The notes below the pieces were generated by a model. That model was not told the DNA's origin. It worked only from the letters and a program-made list of their open reading frames with translations, and ran no database searches. Position numbers and translations under genes: made by a program. From NCBI GenBank assembly GCA_944474755.1, contig OX104124.1, positions 26,138,452 through 26,202,451 of the forward strand: 64,000 nucleotides of DNA, given 5' to 3'. Position 1 is the stretch's first letter, and every line of letters begins with the position of its first letter. The DNA comes from Limnoperna fortunei. Taxonomy: Eukaryota > Mollusca > Bivalvia > Mytilida > Modiolidae. Positions 11,900 through 26,300 of the stretch are shown here, piece by piece.

Positions 11900-14800
11900 T
11901 ACAGTTTATTGACTGGTTCTTTATTGAGTTTTGTACAGTTTTTTGACTGGTTCTTTATTGAGTTTTGTACAGTTTATTGACTGGTTCTTTATTGAGTTTT
12001 GTTCAGTTTATTGACTGGTTCTTTATTGAGTTTTGTACAGTTTATTGACTTATTCTTTATTGAGTTTTGTACATTTTATTGATTGTTTCTTTATTTAGTT
12101 TGTTTACAATTTATTTACTTGTTGTTTATTTAGTTTTGTACAGTTTATTGACTGTTTGTTTATTTAGTTTTGTACAGTTTATTGACTGTTTCTTTAGTTT
12201 TGTACAGTTTATTGACTGTTTTTTATTGAGTTTTGTACAGTTTGTTGACTGGTTCTTTATTGAGTTTGTGTACAATTTATTGACTGGTTCTTTGTTGAAT
12301 TTTGTACAGTTTATTGACTGGTTCTTTATTGACTTTTGTACACTTTATTGACTGGTTCTTTATTGAATTTTGTATAGTTTATTGACTGGTTCTTTATTTA
12401 GTTTTGTTCAGTTTATTGTCTGGTTCTTTGTTCAGTTTTGTACAGTTTATTGACTGGTTCTTTGTTCAGTTTTGTACAATTTATTGACTGGTTCGTTATT
12501 GAATTTTGTACAGTTTATTGACTGGTTCTTTATTGACTTTTGTACAGTTTATTGACTGGTTCTTTATTGAGTTTTGTATAGTTATTGACTGGTTCTTTAT
12601 TTAGTTTTGTACAGTTTATTGACTGGTTCTTAGTTCTGTTTTGTACAGTTTATTGTCTGGTTTTTTGTTCAATTTTGTTCAGTTTATTGACTGTTTCTTT
12701 ATTGAGTTTTGTACAGTTTATTGACTGGTTCTTTATTCAGTTTTCTACAGTTTATTGACTGGTTCTATATATAGTTTTGTACAGTTTATTGACTGTTTCT
12801 TTATTGAGTTTTGTATAGTTTATTGACTGATTCTTTATTGAGTTTTGTACAGTTTTTTGACTGTTTCTATATTGAGTTTTGTACAGTTTTTTGACTGGTT
12901 CTTTATTGAGTTTCTTACAGTTTATTGACTGTTTCTTTATTGAGTTTTGTACAGTTTATTGACTGTTTCTTTATTTAGTTTTGTACAGTTTATTGACTTG
13001 TTCTTTATTTAGTTTAGTACAGTTTATTGACTGGTTCTTTGTTGAGTTTTGTACAGTTTATTGATTGGTTCTTTATTGAGTTTTGTACAGTTTATTGACT
13101 GGTTCTTTATTGAGTTTTGTACAGTTTATTGACTGGTTCTTTATAGAGTTTTATACAGTTTATTGACTAATTCTTTATAGAGTTTTGTACAGTTTATTAC
13201 TGGTTCTTTATTCAGTTTTGTACAGTTTATTGACTGTTTCTTTATATAGTTTTGTACAGTTTATTGACTGTTTCTTAATTTAGTTTTGTACAGTTTATTG
13301 ACTGTTTCTTTATTTAGTTTTGTACAGTTTATTGACTGGTTCTTTTTTGAGTTTTGTACAGTTTATTGACTGGTTCTTTATTTAGTTTTGTACAGTTTAT
13401 TGACTGGTTCTTTTTTGAGTTTTTGTACAATTTATTGACTGGTTCTTTATTGAATTTTGTACAGTTTATTGACTGGTTCTTTATTGAGTTTTGTACAGTT
13501 TTTTGACTGGTTCTTTATTGAGTTTTGTACAGTTTATTGACTGGTTCTTTATTGAGTTTTGTTCAGTTTATTGACTGGTTCTTTATTGAGTTTTGTACAG
13601 TTTATTGACTTATTCTTTATTGAGTTTTGTACATTTTATTGATTGTTTTTTTATTTAGTTTGTTTACAATTTATTTACTTGTTGTTTATTTAGTTTTGTA
13701 CAGTTTATTGACTGTTTGTTTATTTAGTTTTGTACAGTTTATTGACTGTTTCTTTAGTTTTGTACAGTTTATTGACTGTTTTTTATTGAGTTTTGTACAG
13801 TTTGTTGACTGGTTCTTTATTGAGTTTGTGTACAATTTATTGACTGGTTCTTTGTTGAATTTTGTACAGTTTATTGACTGGTTCTTTATTGACTTTTGTA
13901 CACTTTATTGACTGGTTCTTTATTGAATTTTGTATAGTTTATTGACTGGTTCTTTATTTAGTTTTGTTCAGTTTATTGTCTGGTTCTTTGTTCAGTTTTG
14001 TACAGTTTATTGACTGGTTCTTTGTTCAGTTTTGTACAATTTATTGACTGGTTCGTTATTGAATTTTGTACAGTTTATTGACTGGTTCTTTATTGACTTT
14101 TGTACAGTTTATTGACTGGTTCTTTATTGAGTTTTGTATAGTTATTGACTGGTTCTTTATTTAGTTTTGTACAGTTTATTGACTGGTTCTTAGTTCTGTT
14201 TTGTACAGTTTATTGTCTGGTTTTTGTTCAATTTTGTTCAGTTTATTGACTGTTTCTTTATTGAGTTTTGTACAGTTTATTGACTGGTTCTTTATTCAGT
14301 TTTCTACAGTTTATTGACTGGTTCTATATATAGTTTTGTACAGTTTATTGACTGTTTCTTTATTGAGTTTTGTATAGTTTATTGACTGATTCTTTATTGA
14401 GTTTTGTACAGTTTTTTGACTGTTTCTATATTGAGTTTTGTACAGTTTTTTGACTGGTTCTTTATTGAGTTTCTTACAGTTTATTGACTGTTTCTTTATT
14501 GAGTTTTGTACAGTTTATTGACTGTTTCTTTATTTAGTTTTGTACAGTTTATTGACTTGTTCTTTATTTAGTTTAGTACAGTTTATTGACTGGTTCTTTG
14601 TTGAGTTTTGTACAGTTTATTGATTGGTTCTTTATTGAGTTTTGTACAGTTTATTGACTGGTTCTTTATTGAGTTTTGTACAGTTTATTGACTGGTTCTT
14701 TATAGAGTTTTATACAGTTTATTGACTAATTCTTTATAGAGTTTTGTACAGTTTATTACTGGTTCTTTATTCAGTTTTGTACAGTTTATTGACTGTTTCT

Positions 14801-15019
14801 TTATATAGTTTTGTACAGTTTATTGACTGTTTCTTTATTTAGTTTTGTACAGTTTATTGACTGTTTCTTTATTTAGTTTTGTACAGTTTATTGACTGGTT
14901 CTTTTTTGAGTTTTGTACAGTTTATTGACTGGTTCTTTATTTAGTTTTGTACAGTTTATTGACTGGTTCTTTTTTGAGTTTTTGTACAATTTATTGACTG
15001 GTTCTTTATTGAATTTTGT
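11900..15019 (+). repeat. 1560-bp tandem duplication (46 monomers each)
   Basis: Unit one is about 11900-13459 and unit two about 13460-15019. They agree almost base for base; one T is missing from a T run near 14221, and a few substitutions are visible (for example GTTTCTTT against GTTTTTTT near 12085 and 13645). The spacing equals 46 monomers minus four bases, which the visible indels in the unit explain. Unit two runs into the class A block shared with the window start. Confidence 0.88.
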
Positions 15020-17335
15020 ACAGTTTATTGACTGGTTCTTTATTGACTTTTGTACAGTTTATTGACTGGTTCTTTATTGAGTTTTGTATAGTTATTGACT
15101 GGTTCTTAGTTCAGTTTTGTACAGTTTATTGACTGGTTCTTTGTTCAGATTTGTTCAGTTTATTGACTGTTTCTTTATTGAGTTTTGTACAGTTTATTGA
15201 CTGGTTCTTTATTCAGTTTTCTACAGTTTATTGACTGGTTCTTTATATAGTTTTGTACAGTTTATTGACTGTTTCTTTATTGAGTTTTGTATAGTTTATT
15301 GACTGATTCTTTATTGAGTTTTGTACAGATTTTTTACTGTTTCTTTATTGAATTTTGTACAGTTTTTTGACTGGTTCTTTATTGAGTTTTGTACAGTTTA
15401 TTGACTGGTTCTTTATTCAGTTTTGTACAGTTCATCGGCTGTTTCTTTATTGAGTTTTGTACAGTTTATTGACTGGTTCTTTGTTCAGATTTGTTCTGTT
15501 TATTGACTAGTTCTTTATTCAGTTTTGCACAGTTTATTGACTGGTTCTTTATTTAGTTTTGTACAGTTTATTGACTCTTTCTTTATTTAGTTTTGTACAG
15601 TTTATTGACTGGTTATTTATTGTGTTATGTACAGTTTATTGACTGGTTCTTTATTGAGTTTTGTACAGTTTATTGACTAATTCTTTAGTGAGTTTTGTAC
15701 AGTTTATTACTGGTTCTTTATTCAGTTTTGTACAGTTTATTGACTGTTTCTTTATTGAGTTTTGTACAGTTTATTGACTGGTTCTTTGTTCAGTTTTGTT
15801 CTGTTTATTGACTAGTTCTTTATTCAGTTTTGTACAGTTTATTGACTGGTTCTTTAATCAGTTTTGTACAGTTTATTGACTGCTTCTTTATTTAGTTTTG
15901 TACAGTTTATTGAATGTTTCTACATTGAGTTTTGTACAGATTTTTGACTGGTTCTTTATTGAGTTTTGTACAGTTTATTGACTGTTTCTTCATTGAGTTT
16001 TGTGCAGTTTATTGACTGTTTCTTTATTGAGTTTTGTACAGTTTATTGACTGTTTCTTTATTCAGTTTTGTACAGTTTATTGACTGGTTCTTTATTTAGT
16101 TTTGTACAGTTTATGGACTGTTTCTTTATTGAGTTTTATATAGTTTATTGACTGATTCTTTATTGAGTTTTGTACAGTTTATTGACTGTTTCTTTATTTA
16201 GTTTTGTACAGTTTATTGACTGGTTCTTTATTTAGTTTTGTACAGTTTATTGACTGGTTCTTTATTGAGTTTTGTACAGTTTATTGACTGGTTCTTTATT
16301 GAGTTTTGTACAGTTTATTGGCTGTTTCTTTATTGAGTTTTGTACAGTTTATTGACTGGTTCTTTGTTCAGCTTTGTTCTGTTTATTGACTGGTTCTTTA
16401 TTCAGTTTTGTACAGTTTATTGACTGGTTCTTTATTCAGTTTTGTACAGTTTATTGACTGGTTCTTTATTTAGTTTTGTACAGTTTATTGACTGTTTCTT
16501 TATTTAGTTTTGTACAGTTTATTGACTGTTTCTATATTGAGTTTTGTACAGTTTTTTGACTGGTTCTTTATTGAGTTTTGTACAGTTTATTGACCTTTTA
16601 TTTATTTAGTTTTGTACAGTTTATTGACTGGTTCTTTCTTTTGTTTTGTACAGTTTATTGACTGGTTCTTTATTGAGTTTTGTACAGTTTATTGACTGGT
16701 TCTTTATTGAGTTTTGTACAGTTTATTGACTGGTTCTTTATTGAGTTTTGTTCAGTTTATTGACTGGTTCTTTATTGAGTTTTGTACAGTTTATTGACTT
16801 ATTCTTTATTGAGTTTTGTACATTTTATTGATTGTTTCTTTATTTAGTTTGTGCACAATTTATTTACTGGTTGTTTATTTAGTTTTGTACAGGTTATTGA
16901 CTGTTTCTTTAGTTTTGTACAGTTTATTGACTGTTTTTTATTGAGTTTTGTACAGTTTATTGACTGGTTCTTTATTGAGTTTGTGTACAATTTATTGACT
17001 GGTTCTTTGTTGAATTTTGTACAGTTTATTGACTGGTTCTTTATTGACTTTGGTACACTTTATTGACTGGTTCTTTATTGAATTTTGTATAGTTTATTGA
17101 CTGGTTCTTTATTTAGTTTTGTTCAGTTTATTGTCTGGTTCTTTGTTCAGTTTTGTACAGTTTATTGACTGGTTCTTTGTTCAGTTTTGTACAATTTATT
17201 GACTGGTTCTTTATTGAATTTTGTACAGTTTATTGACTGGTTCTTTATTGACTTTTGTACAGTTTATTGACTGTTTCTTTATTTAGTTTTGTACAGTTTA
17301 TTGACTGGTTCTTTATTCAGTTTATTACAGTTTAT
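14544..17335 (+). repeat. Class A block copy of 1-2790
   Basis: Same monomer order as the window start, with a constant offset of 14543 bp. Differences are substitutions such as TTCATCGG here for TTTATCGG near 890. The match ends near 17335, where GTTATTTATTGTG replaces TGATTCTTTGTTG. Confidence 0.86.
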
Positions 17336-20300
17336 TGACTGGTTATTTATTGTGTTATGTACAGTTTATTGACTGGTTCTTTGTTGAGTTTTGTACAGTT
17401 TATTGACTAATTCTTTAGTGAGTTTTGTACAGTTTATTACTGGTTCTTTATTCAGTTTTGTACAGTTTATTGACTGGTTATTTATTGTGTTATGTACAGT
17501 TTATTGACTGGTTCTTTGTTCAGTTTTGTTCTGTTTATTGACTAGTTCTTTATTCAGTTTTGTACAGTTTATTGACTGGTTCTTTAATCAGTTTTGTAGT
17601 TTATTGACTGGTTCTTTAATCAGTTTTGTACAGTTTATTGACTGGTTCTTTATTTAGTTTTGTACAGTTTATTGAATGTTTCTACATTGAGTTTTGTACA
17701 GTTTTTTGACTGTTTCTTTATTGAGATTTGTACAGTTTATTGACTGTTTCTTTATTGAGTTTTGTACAGTTTATTGACTGGTTCTTTATTCAGTTTTGTA
17801 CAGTTTATTGACTGGTTCTTTATTTAGTTTTGTACAGTTTATGGACAGTTTCTTTATTGAGTTTTATATAGTTTATTGACTGATTCTTTATTGAGTTTTG
17901 TACAGTTTATTGACTGTTTCTTTATTTAGTTTTGTACAGTTTATTGACTGGTTCTTTATTTAGTTTTGTACAGTTTATTGACTGGTTCTTTATTGAGTTT
18001 TGTACAGTTTATTGACTGGTTCTTTATTGAGTTTTGTACAGTTTATTGGCTGTTTCTTTATTGAGTTTTGTACAGTTTATTGACTGGTTCTTTGTTCAGC
18101 TTTGTTCTGTTTATTGACTGGTTCTTTATTCAGTTTTGTACAGTTTATTGACTGGTTCTTTATTCAGTTTTGTACAGTTTATTGACTGGTTCTTTATTTA
18201 GTTTTGTACAGTTTATTGACTGTTTCTTTATTTAGTTTTGTACAGTTTATTGACTGTTTCTATATTGAGTTTTGTACAGTTTTTTGACTGGTTCTTTATT
18301 GAGTTTTGTACAGGTTATTGACTGTTTCTTTATTTAGTTTTGTACAGTTTATTGACTGGTTCTTTATTTTGTTTTGTACAGTTTATTGACTGGTTCTTTA
18401 TTGAGTTTTGTACAGTTTTTTGACTGGTTCTTTATTGAGTTTTGTACAGTTTATTGACTGGTTCTTTATTGAGTTTTGTACAGTTTATTGACTGTTTCTT
18501 TATTGAGTTTTGTACAGTTTATTGACTGGTTCTTTGTTCAGTTTTGTTCTGTTTATTGACTAGTTCTTTATTCAGTTTTGTACAGTTTATTGACTGGTTC
18601 TTTAATCAGTTTTGTACAGTTTATTGACTGCTTCTTTATTTAGTTTTGTGCAGTTTATTGAATGTTTCTACATTGAGTTTTGTACAGATTTTTGACTGGT
18701 TCTTTATTGAGTTTTGTACAGTTTATTGACTGTTTCTTCATTGAGTTTTGTGCAGTTTATTGACTGTTTCTTTATTGAGTTTTGTACAGTTTATTGACTG
18801 GTTCTTTATTCAGTTTTGTACAGTTTATTGACTGGTTCTTTATTTAGTTTTGTACAGTTTATGGACTGTTTCTTTATTGAGTTTTATATAGTTTATTGAC
18901 TGATTCTTTATTGAGTTTTGTACAGTTTATTGACTGTTTCTTTATTTAGTTTTGTACAGTTTATTGACTGGTTCTTTATTTAGTTTTGTACAGTTTATTG
19001 ACTGGTTCTTTATTGAGTTTTGTACAGTTTATTGACTGGTTCTTTATTGAGTTTTGTACAGTTTATTGGCTGTTTCTTTATTGAGTTTTGTACAGTTTAT
19101 TGACTGGTTCTTTGTTCAGCTTTGTTCTGTTTATTGACTGGTTCTTTATTCAGTTTTGTACAGTTTATTGACTGGTTCTTTATTCAGTTTTGTACAGTTT
19201 ATTGACTGGTTCTTTATTTAGTTTTGTACAGTTTATTGACTGTTTCTTTATTTAGTTTTGTACAGTTTATTGACTGTTTCTATATTGAGTTTTGTACAGT
19301 TTTTTGACCTTTTCTTTATTTAGTTTTGTACAGTTTATTGACTGGTTCTTTCTTTTGTTTTGTACAGTTTATTGACTGGTTCTTTATTGAGTTTTGTACA
19401 GTTTATTGACTGGTTCTTTATTGAGTTTTGTACAGTTTATTGACTGGTTCTTTATTGAGTTTTGTTCAGTTTATTGACTGGTTCTTTATTGAGTTTTGTA
19501 CAGTTTATTGACTTATTCTTTATTGAGTTTTGTACATTTTATTGATTGTTTCTTTATTTAGTTTGTGTACAATTTATTTACTGGTTGTTTATTTAGTTTT
19601 GTACAGTTTATTGACTGTTTCTTTAGTTTTGTACAGTTTATTGACTGTTTTTTATTGAGTTTTGTACAGTTTATTGACTGGTTCTTTATTGAGTTTGTGT
19701 ACAATTTATTGACTGGTTCTTTGTTGAATTTTGTACAGTTTATTGACTGGTTCTTTATTGACTTTTGTACACTTTATTGACTGGTTCTTTATTGAATTTT
19801 GTATAGTTTATTGACTGGTTCTTTATTTAGTTTTGTTCAGTTTATTGTCTGGTTCTTTGTTCAGTTTTGTACAGTTTATTGACTGGTTCTTTGTTCAGTT
19901 TTGTACAATTTATTGACTGGTTCTTTATTGAATTTTGTACAGTTTATTGACTGGTTCTTTATTGACTTTTGTACAGTTTATTGACTGTTTCTTTATTTAG
20001 TTTTGTACAGTTTATTGACTGGTTCTTTATTCAGTTTAGTACAGTTTATTGACTGGTTATTTATCGTGTTATGTACAGTTTATTGACTGGTTCTTTGTTG
20101 AGTTTTGTACAGTTTATTGACTAATTCTTTAGTGAGTTTTGTACAGTTTATTACTGGTTCTTTATTCAGTTTTGTACAGTTTATTGACTGGTTATTTATT
20201 GTGTTATGTACAGTTTATTGACTGGTTCTTTGTTCAGTTTTGTTTTGTTTATTGACTAGTTCTTTATTCAGTTTTGTACAGTTTATTGACTGGTTCTTTA

Positions 20301-23300
20301 ATCAGTTTTGTAGTTTATTGACTGGTTCTTTAATCAGTTTTGTACAGTTTATTGACTGGTTCTTTATTTAGTTTTGTACAGTTTATTGAATGTTTCTACA
20401 TTGAGTTTTGTACAGTTTTTTGACTGGTTCTTTATTGAGTTTTGTACAGTTTATTGACTGTTTCTTTATTGAGTTTTGTACAGTTTATTGACTGGTTCTT
20501 TATTCAGTTTTGTACAGTTTATTGACTGGTTCTTTATTTAGTTTTGTACAGTTTATGGACAGTTTCTTTATTGAGTTTTATATAGTTTATTGACTGATTC
20601 TTTATTGAGTTTTGTACAGTTTATTGACTGTTTCTTTATTTAGTTTTGTACAGTTTATTGACTGGTTCTTTATTTAGTTTTGTACAGTTTATTGACTGGT
20701 TCTTTATTGAGTTTTGTACAGTTTATTGACTGGTTCTTTATTGAGTTTTGTACAGTTTATTGGCTGTTTCTTTATTGAGTTTTGTACAGTTTATTGACTG
20801 GTTCTTTGTTCAGCTTTGTTCTGTTTATTGACAGGTTCTTTATTCAGTTTTGTACAGTTTATTGACTGGTTCTTTATTCAGTTTTGTACAGTTTATTGAC
20901 TGGTTCTTTATTTAGTTTTGTACAGTTTATTGACTGTTTCTTTATTTAGTTTTGTACAGTTTATTGACTGTTTCTATATTGAGTTTTGTACAGTTTTTTG
21001 ACTGGTTCTTTATTGAGTTTTGTACAGTTTATTGACCTTTTCTTTATTTAGTTTTGTACAGTTTATTGACTGGTTCTTTCTTTTGTTTTGTACAGTTTAT
21101 TGACTGGTTCTTTATTGAGTTTTGTACAGTTTATTGACTGGTTCTTTATTGAGTTTTGTACAGTTTATTGACTGGTTCTTTATTGAGTTTTGTTCAGTTT
21201 ATTGACTGGTTCTTTATTGAGTTTTGTACAGTTTATTGACTTATTCTTTATTGAGTTTTGTACATTTTATTGATTGTTTCTTTATTTAGTTTGTGTACAA
21301 TTTATTTACTGGTTGTTTATTTAGTTTTGTACAGTTTATTGACTGTTTCTTTAGTTTTGTACAGTTTATTGACTGTTTTTTATTGAGTTTTGTACAGTTT
21401 ATTGACTGGTTCTTTATTGAGTTTGTGTACAATTTATTGACTGGTTCTTTGTTGAATTTTGTACAGTTTATTGACTGGTTCTTTATTGACTTTGGTACAC
21501 TTTATTGACTGGTTCTTTATTGAATTTTGTATAGTTTATTGACTGGTTCTTTATTTAGTTTTGTTCAGTTTATTGTCTGGTTCTTTGTTCAGTTTTGTAC
21601 AGTTTATTGACTGGTTCTTTGTTCAGTTTTGTACAATTTATTGACTGGTTCTTTATTGAATTTTGTACAGTTTATTGACTGGTTCTTTATTGACTTTTGT
21701 ACAGTTTATTGACTGTTTCTTTATTTAGTTTTGTACAGTTTATTGACTGGTTCTTTATTCAGTTTAGTACAGTTTATTGACTGGTTATTTATTGTGTTAT
21801 GTACAGTTTATTGACTGGTTCTTTGTTGAGTTTTGTACAGTTTATTGACTAATTCTTTAGTGAGTTTTGTACAGTTTATTACTGGTTCTTTATTCAGTTT
21901 TGTACAGTTTATTGACTGGTTATTTATTGTGTTATGTACAGTTTATTGACTGGTTCTTTGTTCAGTTTTGTTCTGTTTATTGACTAGTTCTTTATTCAGT
22001 TTTGTACAGTTTATTGACTGGTTCTTTAATCAGTTTTGTAGTTTATTGACTGGTTCTTTAATCAGTTTTGTACAGTTTATTGACTGGTTCTTTATTTAGT
22101 TTTGTACAGTTTATTGAATGTTTCTACATTGAGTTTTGTACAGTTTTTTGACTGGTTCTTTATTGAGTTTTGTACAGTTTATTGACTGTTTCTTTATTGA
22201 GTTTTGTACAGTTTATTGACTGGTTCTTTATTCAGTTTTGTACAGTTTATTGACTGGTTCTTTATTTAGTTTTGTACAGTTTATGGACAGTTTCTTTATT
22301 GAGTTTTATATAGTTTATTGACTGATTCTTTATTGAGTTTTGTACAGTTTATTGACTGTTTCTTTATTTAGTTTTGTACAGTTTATTGACTGGTTCTTTA
22401 TTTAGTTTTGTACAGTTTATTGACTGGTTCTTTATTGAGTTTTGTACAGTTTATTGACTGGTTCTTTATTGAGTTTTGTACAGTTTATTGGCTGTTTCTT
22501 TATTGAGTTTTGTACAGTTTATTGACTGGTTCTTTGTTCAGCTTTGTTCTGTTTATTGACTGGTTCTTTATTCAGTTTTGTACAGTTTATTGACTGGTTC
22601 TTTATTCAGTTTTGTACAGTTTATTGACTGGTTCTTTATTTAGTTTTGTACAGTTTATTGACTGTTTCTTTATTTAGTTTTGTACAGTTTATTGACTGTT
22701 TCTATATTGAGTTTTGTACAGTTTATTGACTGGTTCTTTATTGAGTTTTGTACAGGTTATTGACTGTTTCTTTATTTAGTTTTGTACAGTTTATTGACTG
22801 GTTCTTTCTTTTGTTTTGTACAGTTTATTGACTGGTTCTTTATTGAGTTTTGTACAGTTTTTTGACTGGTTCTTTATTGAGTTTTGTACAGTTTATTGAC
22901 TGGTTCTTTATTGAGTTTTGTACAGTTTATTGACTGTTTCTTTATTGAGTTTTGTACAGTTTATTGACTGGTTCTTTGTTCAGTTTTGTTCTGTTTATTG
23001 ACTAGTTCTTTATTCAGTTTTGTACAGTTTATTGACTGGTTCTTTAATCAGTTTTGTACAGTTTATTGACTGCTTCTTTATTTAGTTTTGTGCAGTTTAT
23101 TGAATGTTTCTACATTGAGTTTTGTACAGATTTTTGACTGGTTCTTTATTGAGTTTTGTACAGTTTATTGACTGTTTCTTCATTGAGTTTTGTGCAGTTT
23201 ATTGACTGTTTCTTTATTGAGTTTTGTACAGTTTATTGACTGGTTCTTTATTCAGTTTTGTACAGTTTATTGACTGGTTCTTTATTTAGTTTTGTACAGT

Positions 23301-26300
23301 TTATGGACTGTTTCTTTATTGAGTTTTATATAGTTTATTGACTGATTCTTTATTGAGTTTTGTACAGTTTATTGACTGTTTCTTTATTTAGTTTTGTACA
23401 GTTTATTGACTGGTTCTTTATTTAGTTTTGTACAGTTTATTGACTGGTTCTTTATTGAGTTTTGTACAGTTTATTGACTGGTTCTTTATTGAGTTTTGTA
23501 CAGTTTATTGACTGTTTCTTTATTGAGTTTTGTACAGTTTATTGACTGGTTCTTTGTTCAGCTTTGTTCTGTTTATTGACTGGTTCTTTATTCAGTTTTG
23601 TACAGTTTATTGACTGGTTCTTTATTCAGTTTTGTACAGTTTATTGACTGGTTCTTTATTTAGTTTTGTACAGTTTATTGACTGTTTCTTTATTTAGTTT
23701 TGTACAGTTTATTGACTGTTTCTATATTGAGTTTTGTACAGTTTTTTGACCTTTTCTTTATTTAGTTTTGTACAGTTTATTGACTGGTTCTTTCTTTTGT
23801 TTTGTACAGTTTATTGACTGGTTCTTTATTGAGTTTTGTACAGTTTATTGACTGGTTCTTTATTGAGTTTTGTACAGTTTATTGACTGGTTCTTTATTGA
23901 GTTTTGTTCAGTTTATTGACTGGTTCTTTATTGAGTTTTGTACAGTTTATTGACTTATTCTTTATTGAGTTTTGTACATTTTATTGATTGTTTCTTTATT
24001 TAGTTTGTGTACAATTTATTTACTGGTTGTTTATTTAGTTTTGTACAGTTTATTGACTGTTTCTTTAGTTTTGTACAGTTTATTGACTGTTTTTTATTGA
24101 GTTTTGTACAGTTTATTGACTGGTTCTTTATTGAGTTTGTGTACAATTTATTGACTGGTTCTTTGTTGAATTTTGTACAGTTTATTGACTGGTTCTTTAT
24201 TGACTTTTGTACACTTTATTGACTGGTTCTTTATTGAATTTTGTATAGTTTATTGACTGGTTCTTTATTTAGTTTTGTTCAGTTTATTGTCTGGTTCTTT
24301 GTTCAGTTTTGTACAGTTTATTGACTGGTTCTTTGTTCAGTTTTGTACAATTTATTGACTGGTTCTTTATTGAATTTTGTACAGTTTATTGACTGGTTCT
24401 TTATTGACTTTTGTACAGTTTATTGACTGTTTCTTTATTTAGTTTTGTACAGTTTATTGACTGGTTCTTTATTCAGTTTAGTACAGTTTATTGACTGGTT
24501 ATTTATTGTGTTATGTACAGTTTATTGACTGGTTCTTTGTTGAGTTTTGTACAGTTTATTGACTAATTCTTTAGTGAGTTTTGTACAGTTTATTACTGGT
24601 TCTTTATTCAGTTTTGTACAGTTTATTGACTGGTTATTTATTGTGTTATGTACAGTTTATTGACTGGTTCTTTGTTCAGTTTTGTTCTGTTTATTGACTA
24701 GTTCTTTATTCAGTTTTGTACAGTTTATTGACTGGTTCTTTAATCAGTTTTGTAGTTTATTGACTGGTTCTTTAATCAGTTTTGTACAGTTTATTGACTG
24801 GTTCTTTATTTAGTTTTGTACAGTTTATTGAATGTTTCTACATTGAGTTTTGTACAGTTTTTTGACTGGTTCTTTATTGAGTTTTGTACAGTTTATTGAC
24901 TGTTTCTTTATTGAGTTTTGTACAGTTTATTGACTGGTTCTTTATTCAGTTTTGTACAGTTTATTGACTGGTTCTTTATTTAGTTTTGTACAGTTTATGG
25001 ACAGTTTCTTTATTGAGTTTTATATAGTTTATTGACTGATTCTTTATTGAGTTTTGTACAGTTTATTGACTGTTTCTTTATTTAGTTTTGTACAGTTTAT
25101 TGACTGGTTCTTTATTTAGTTTTGTACAGTTTATTGACTGGTTCTTTATTGAGTTTTGTACAGTTTATTGACTGGTTCTTTATTGAGTTTTGTACAGTTT
25201 ATTGGCTGTTTCTTTATTGAGTTTTGTACAGTTTATTGACTGGTTCTTTGTTCAGCTTTGTTCTGTTTATTGACAGGTTCTTTATTCAGTTTTGTACAGT
25301 TTATTGACTGGTTCTTTATTCAGTTTTGTACAGTTTATTGACTGGTTCTTTATTTAGTTTTGTACAGTTTATTGACTGTTTCTTTATTTAGTTTTGTACA
25401 GTTTATTGACTGTTTCTATATTGAGTTTTGTACAGTTTTTTGACTGGTTCTTTATTGAGTTTTGTACAGTTTATTGACCTGTTCTTTATTTAGTTTTGTA
25501 CAGTTTATTGACTGGTTCTTTCTTTTGTTTTGTACAGTTTATTGACTGGTTCTTTATTGAGTTTTGTACAGTTTATTGACTGGTTCTTTATTGAGTTTTG
25601 TACAGTTTATTGACTGGTTCTTTATTGAGTTTTGTTCAGTTTATTGACTGGTTCTTTATTGAGTTTTGTACAGTTTATTGACTTATTCTTTATTGAGTTT
25701 TGTACATTTTATTGATTGTTTCTTTATTTAGTTTGTGTACAATTTATTTATTGGTTGTTTATTTAGTTTTGTACAGTTTATTGACTGTTTCTTTAGTTTT
25801 GTACAGTTTATTGACTGTTTTTTATTGAGTTTTGTACAGTTTATTGACTGGTTCTTTATTGAGTTTGTGTACAATTTATTGACTGGTTCTTTGTTGAATT
25901 TTGTACAGTTTATTGACTGGTTCTTTATTGACTTTTGTACACTTTATTGACTGGTTCTTTATTGAATTTTGTATAGTTTATTGACTGGTTCTTTATTTAG
26001 TTTTGTTCAGTTTATTGTCTGGTTCTTTGTTCAGTTTTGTACAGTTTATTGACTGGTTCTTTGTTCAGTTTTGTACAATTTATTGACTGGTTCTTTATTG
26101 AATTTTGTACAGTTTATTGACTGGTTCTTTATTGACTTTTGTACAGTTTATTGACTGTTTCTTTATTTAGTTTTGTACAGTTTATTGACTGGTTCTTTAT
26201 TCAGTTTAGTACAGTTTATTGACTGGTTATTTATTGTGTTATGTACAGTTTATTGACTGGTTCTTTGTTGAGTTTTGTACAGTTTATTGACTAATTCTTT

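Noticed and set aside
12067..12351. 94-codon open frame, also at 13627, 27426, 49897 and 50812, with hydrophobic repeats
   Set aside because: Apparent membrane-like residues come from the T-rich monomer (TTT and TTA codons). There is no ATG start, no promoter-like context and no coding bias beyond the repeat.
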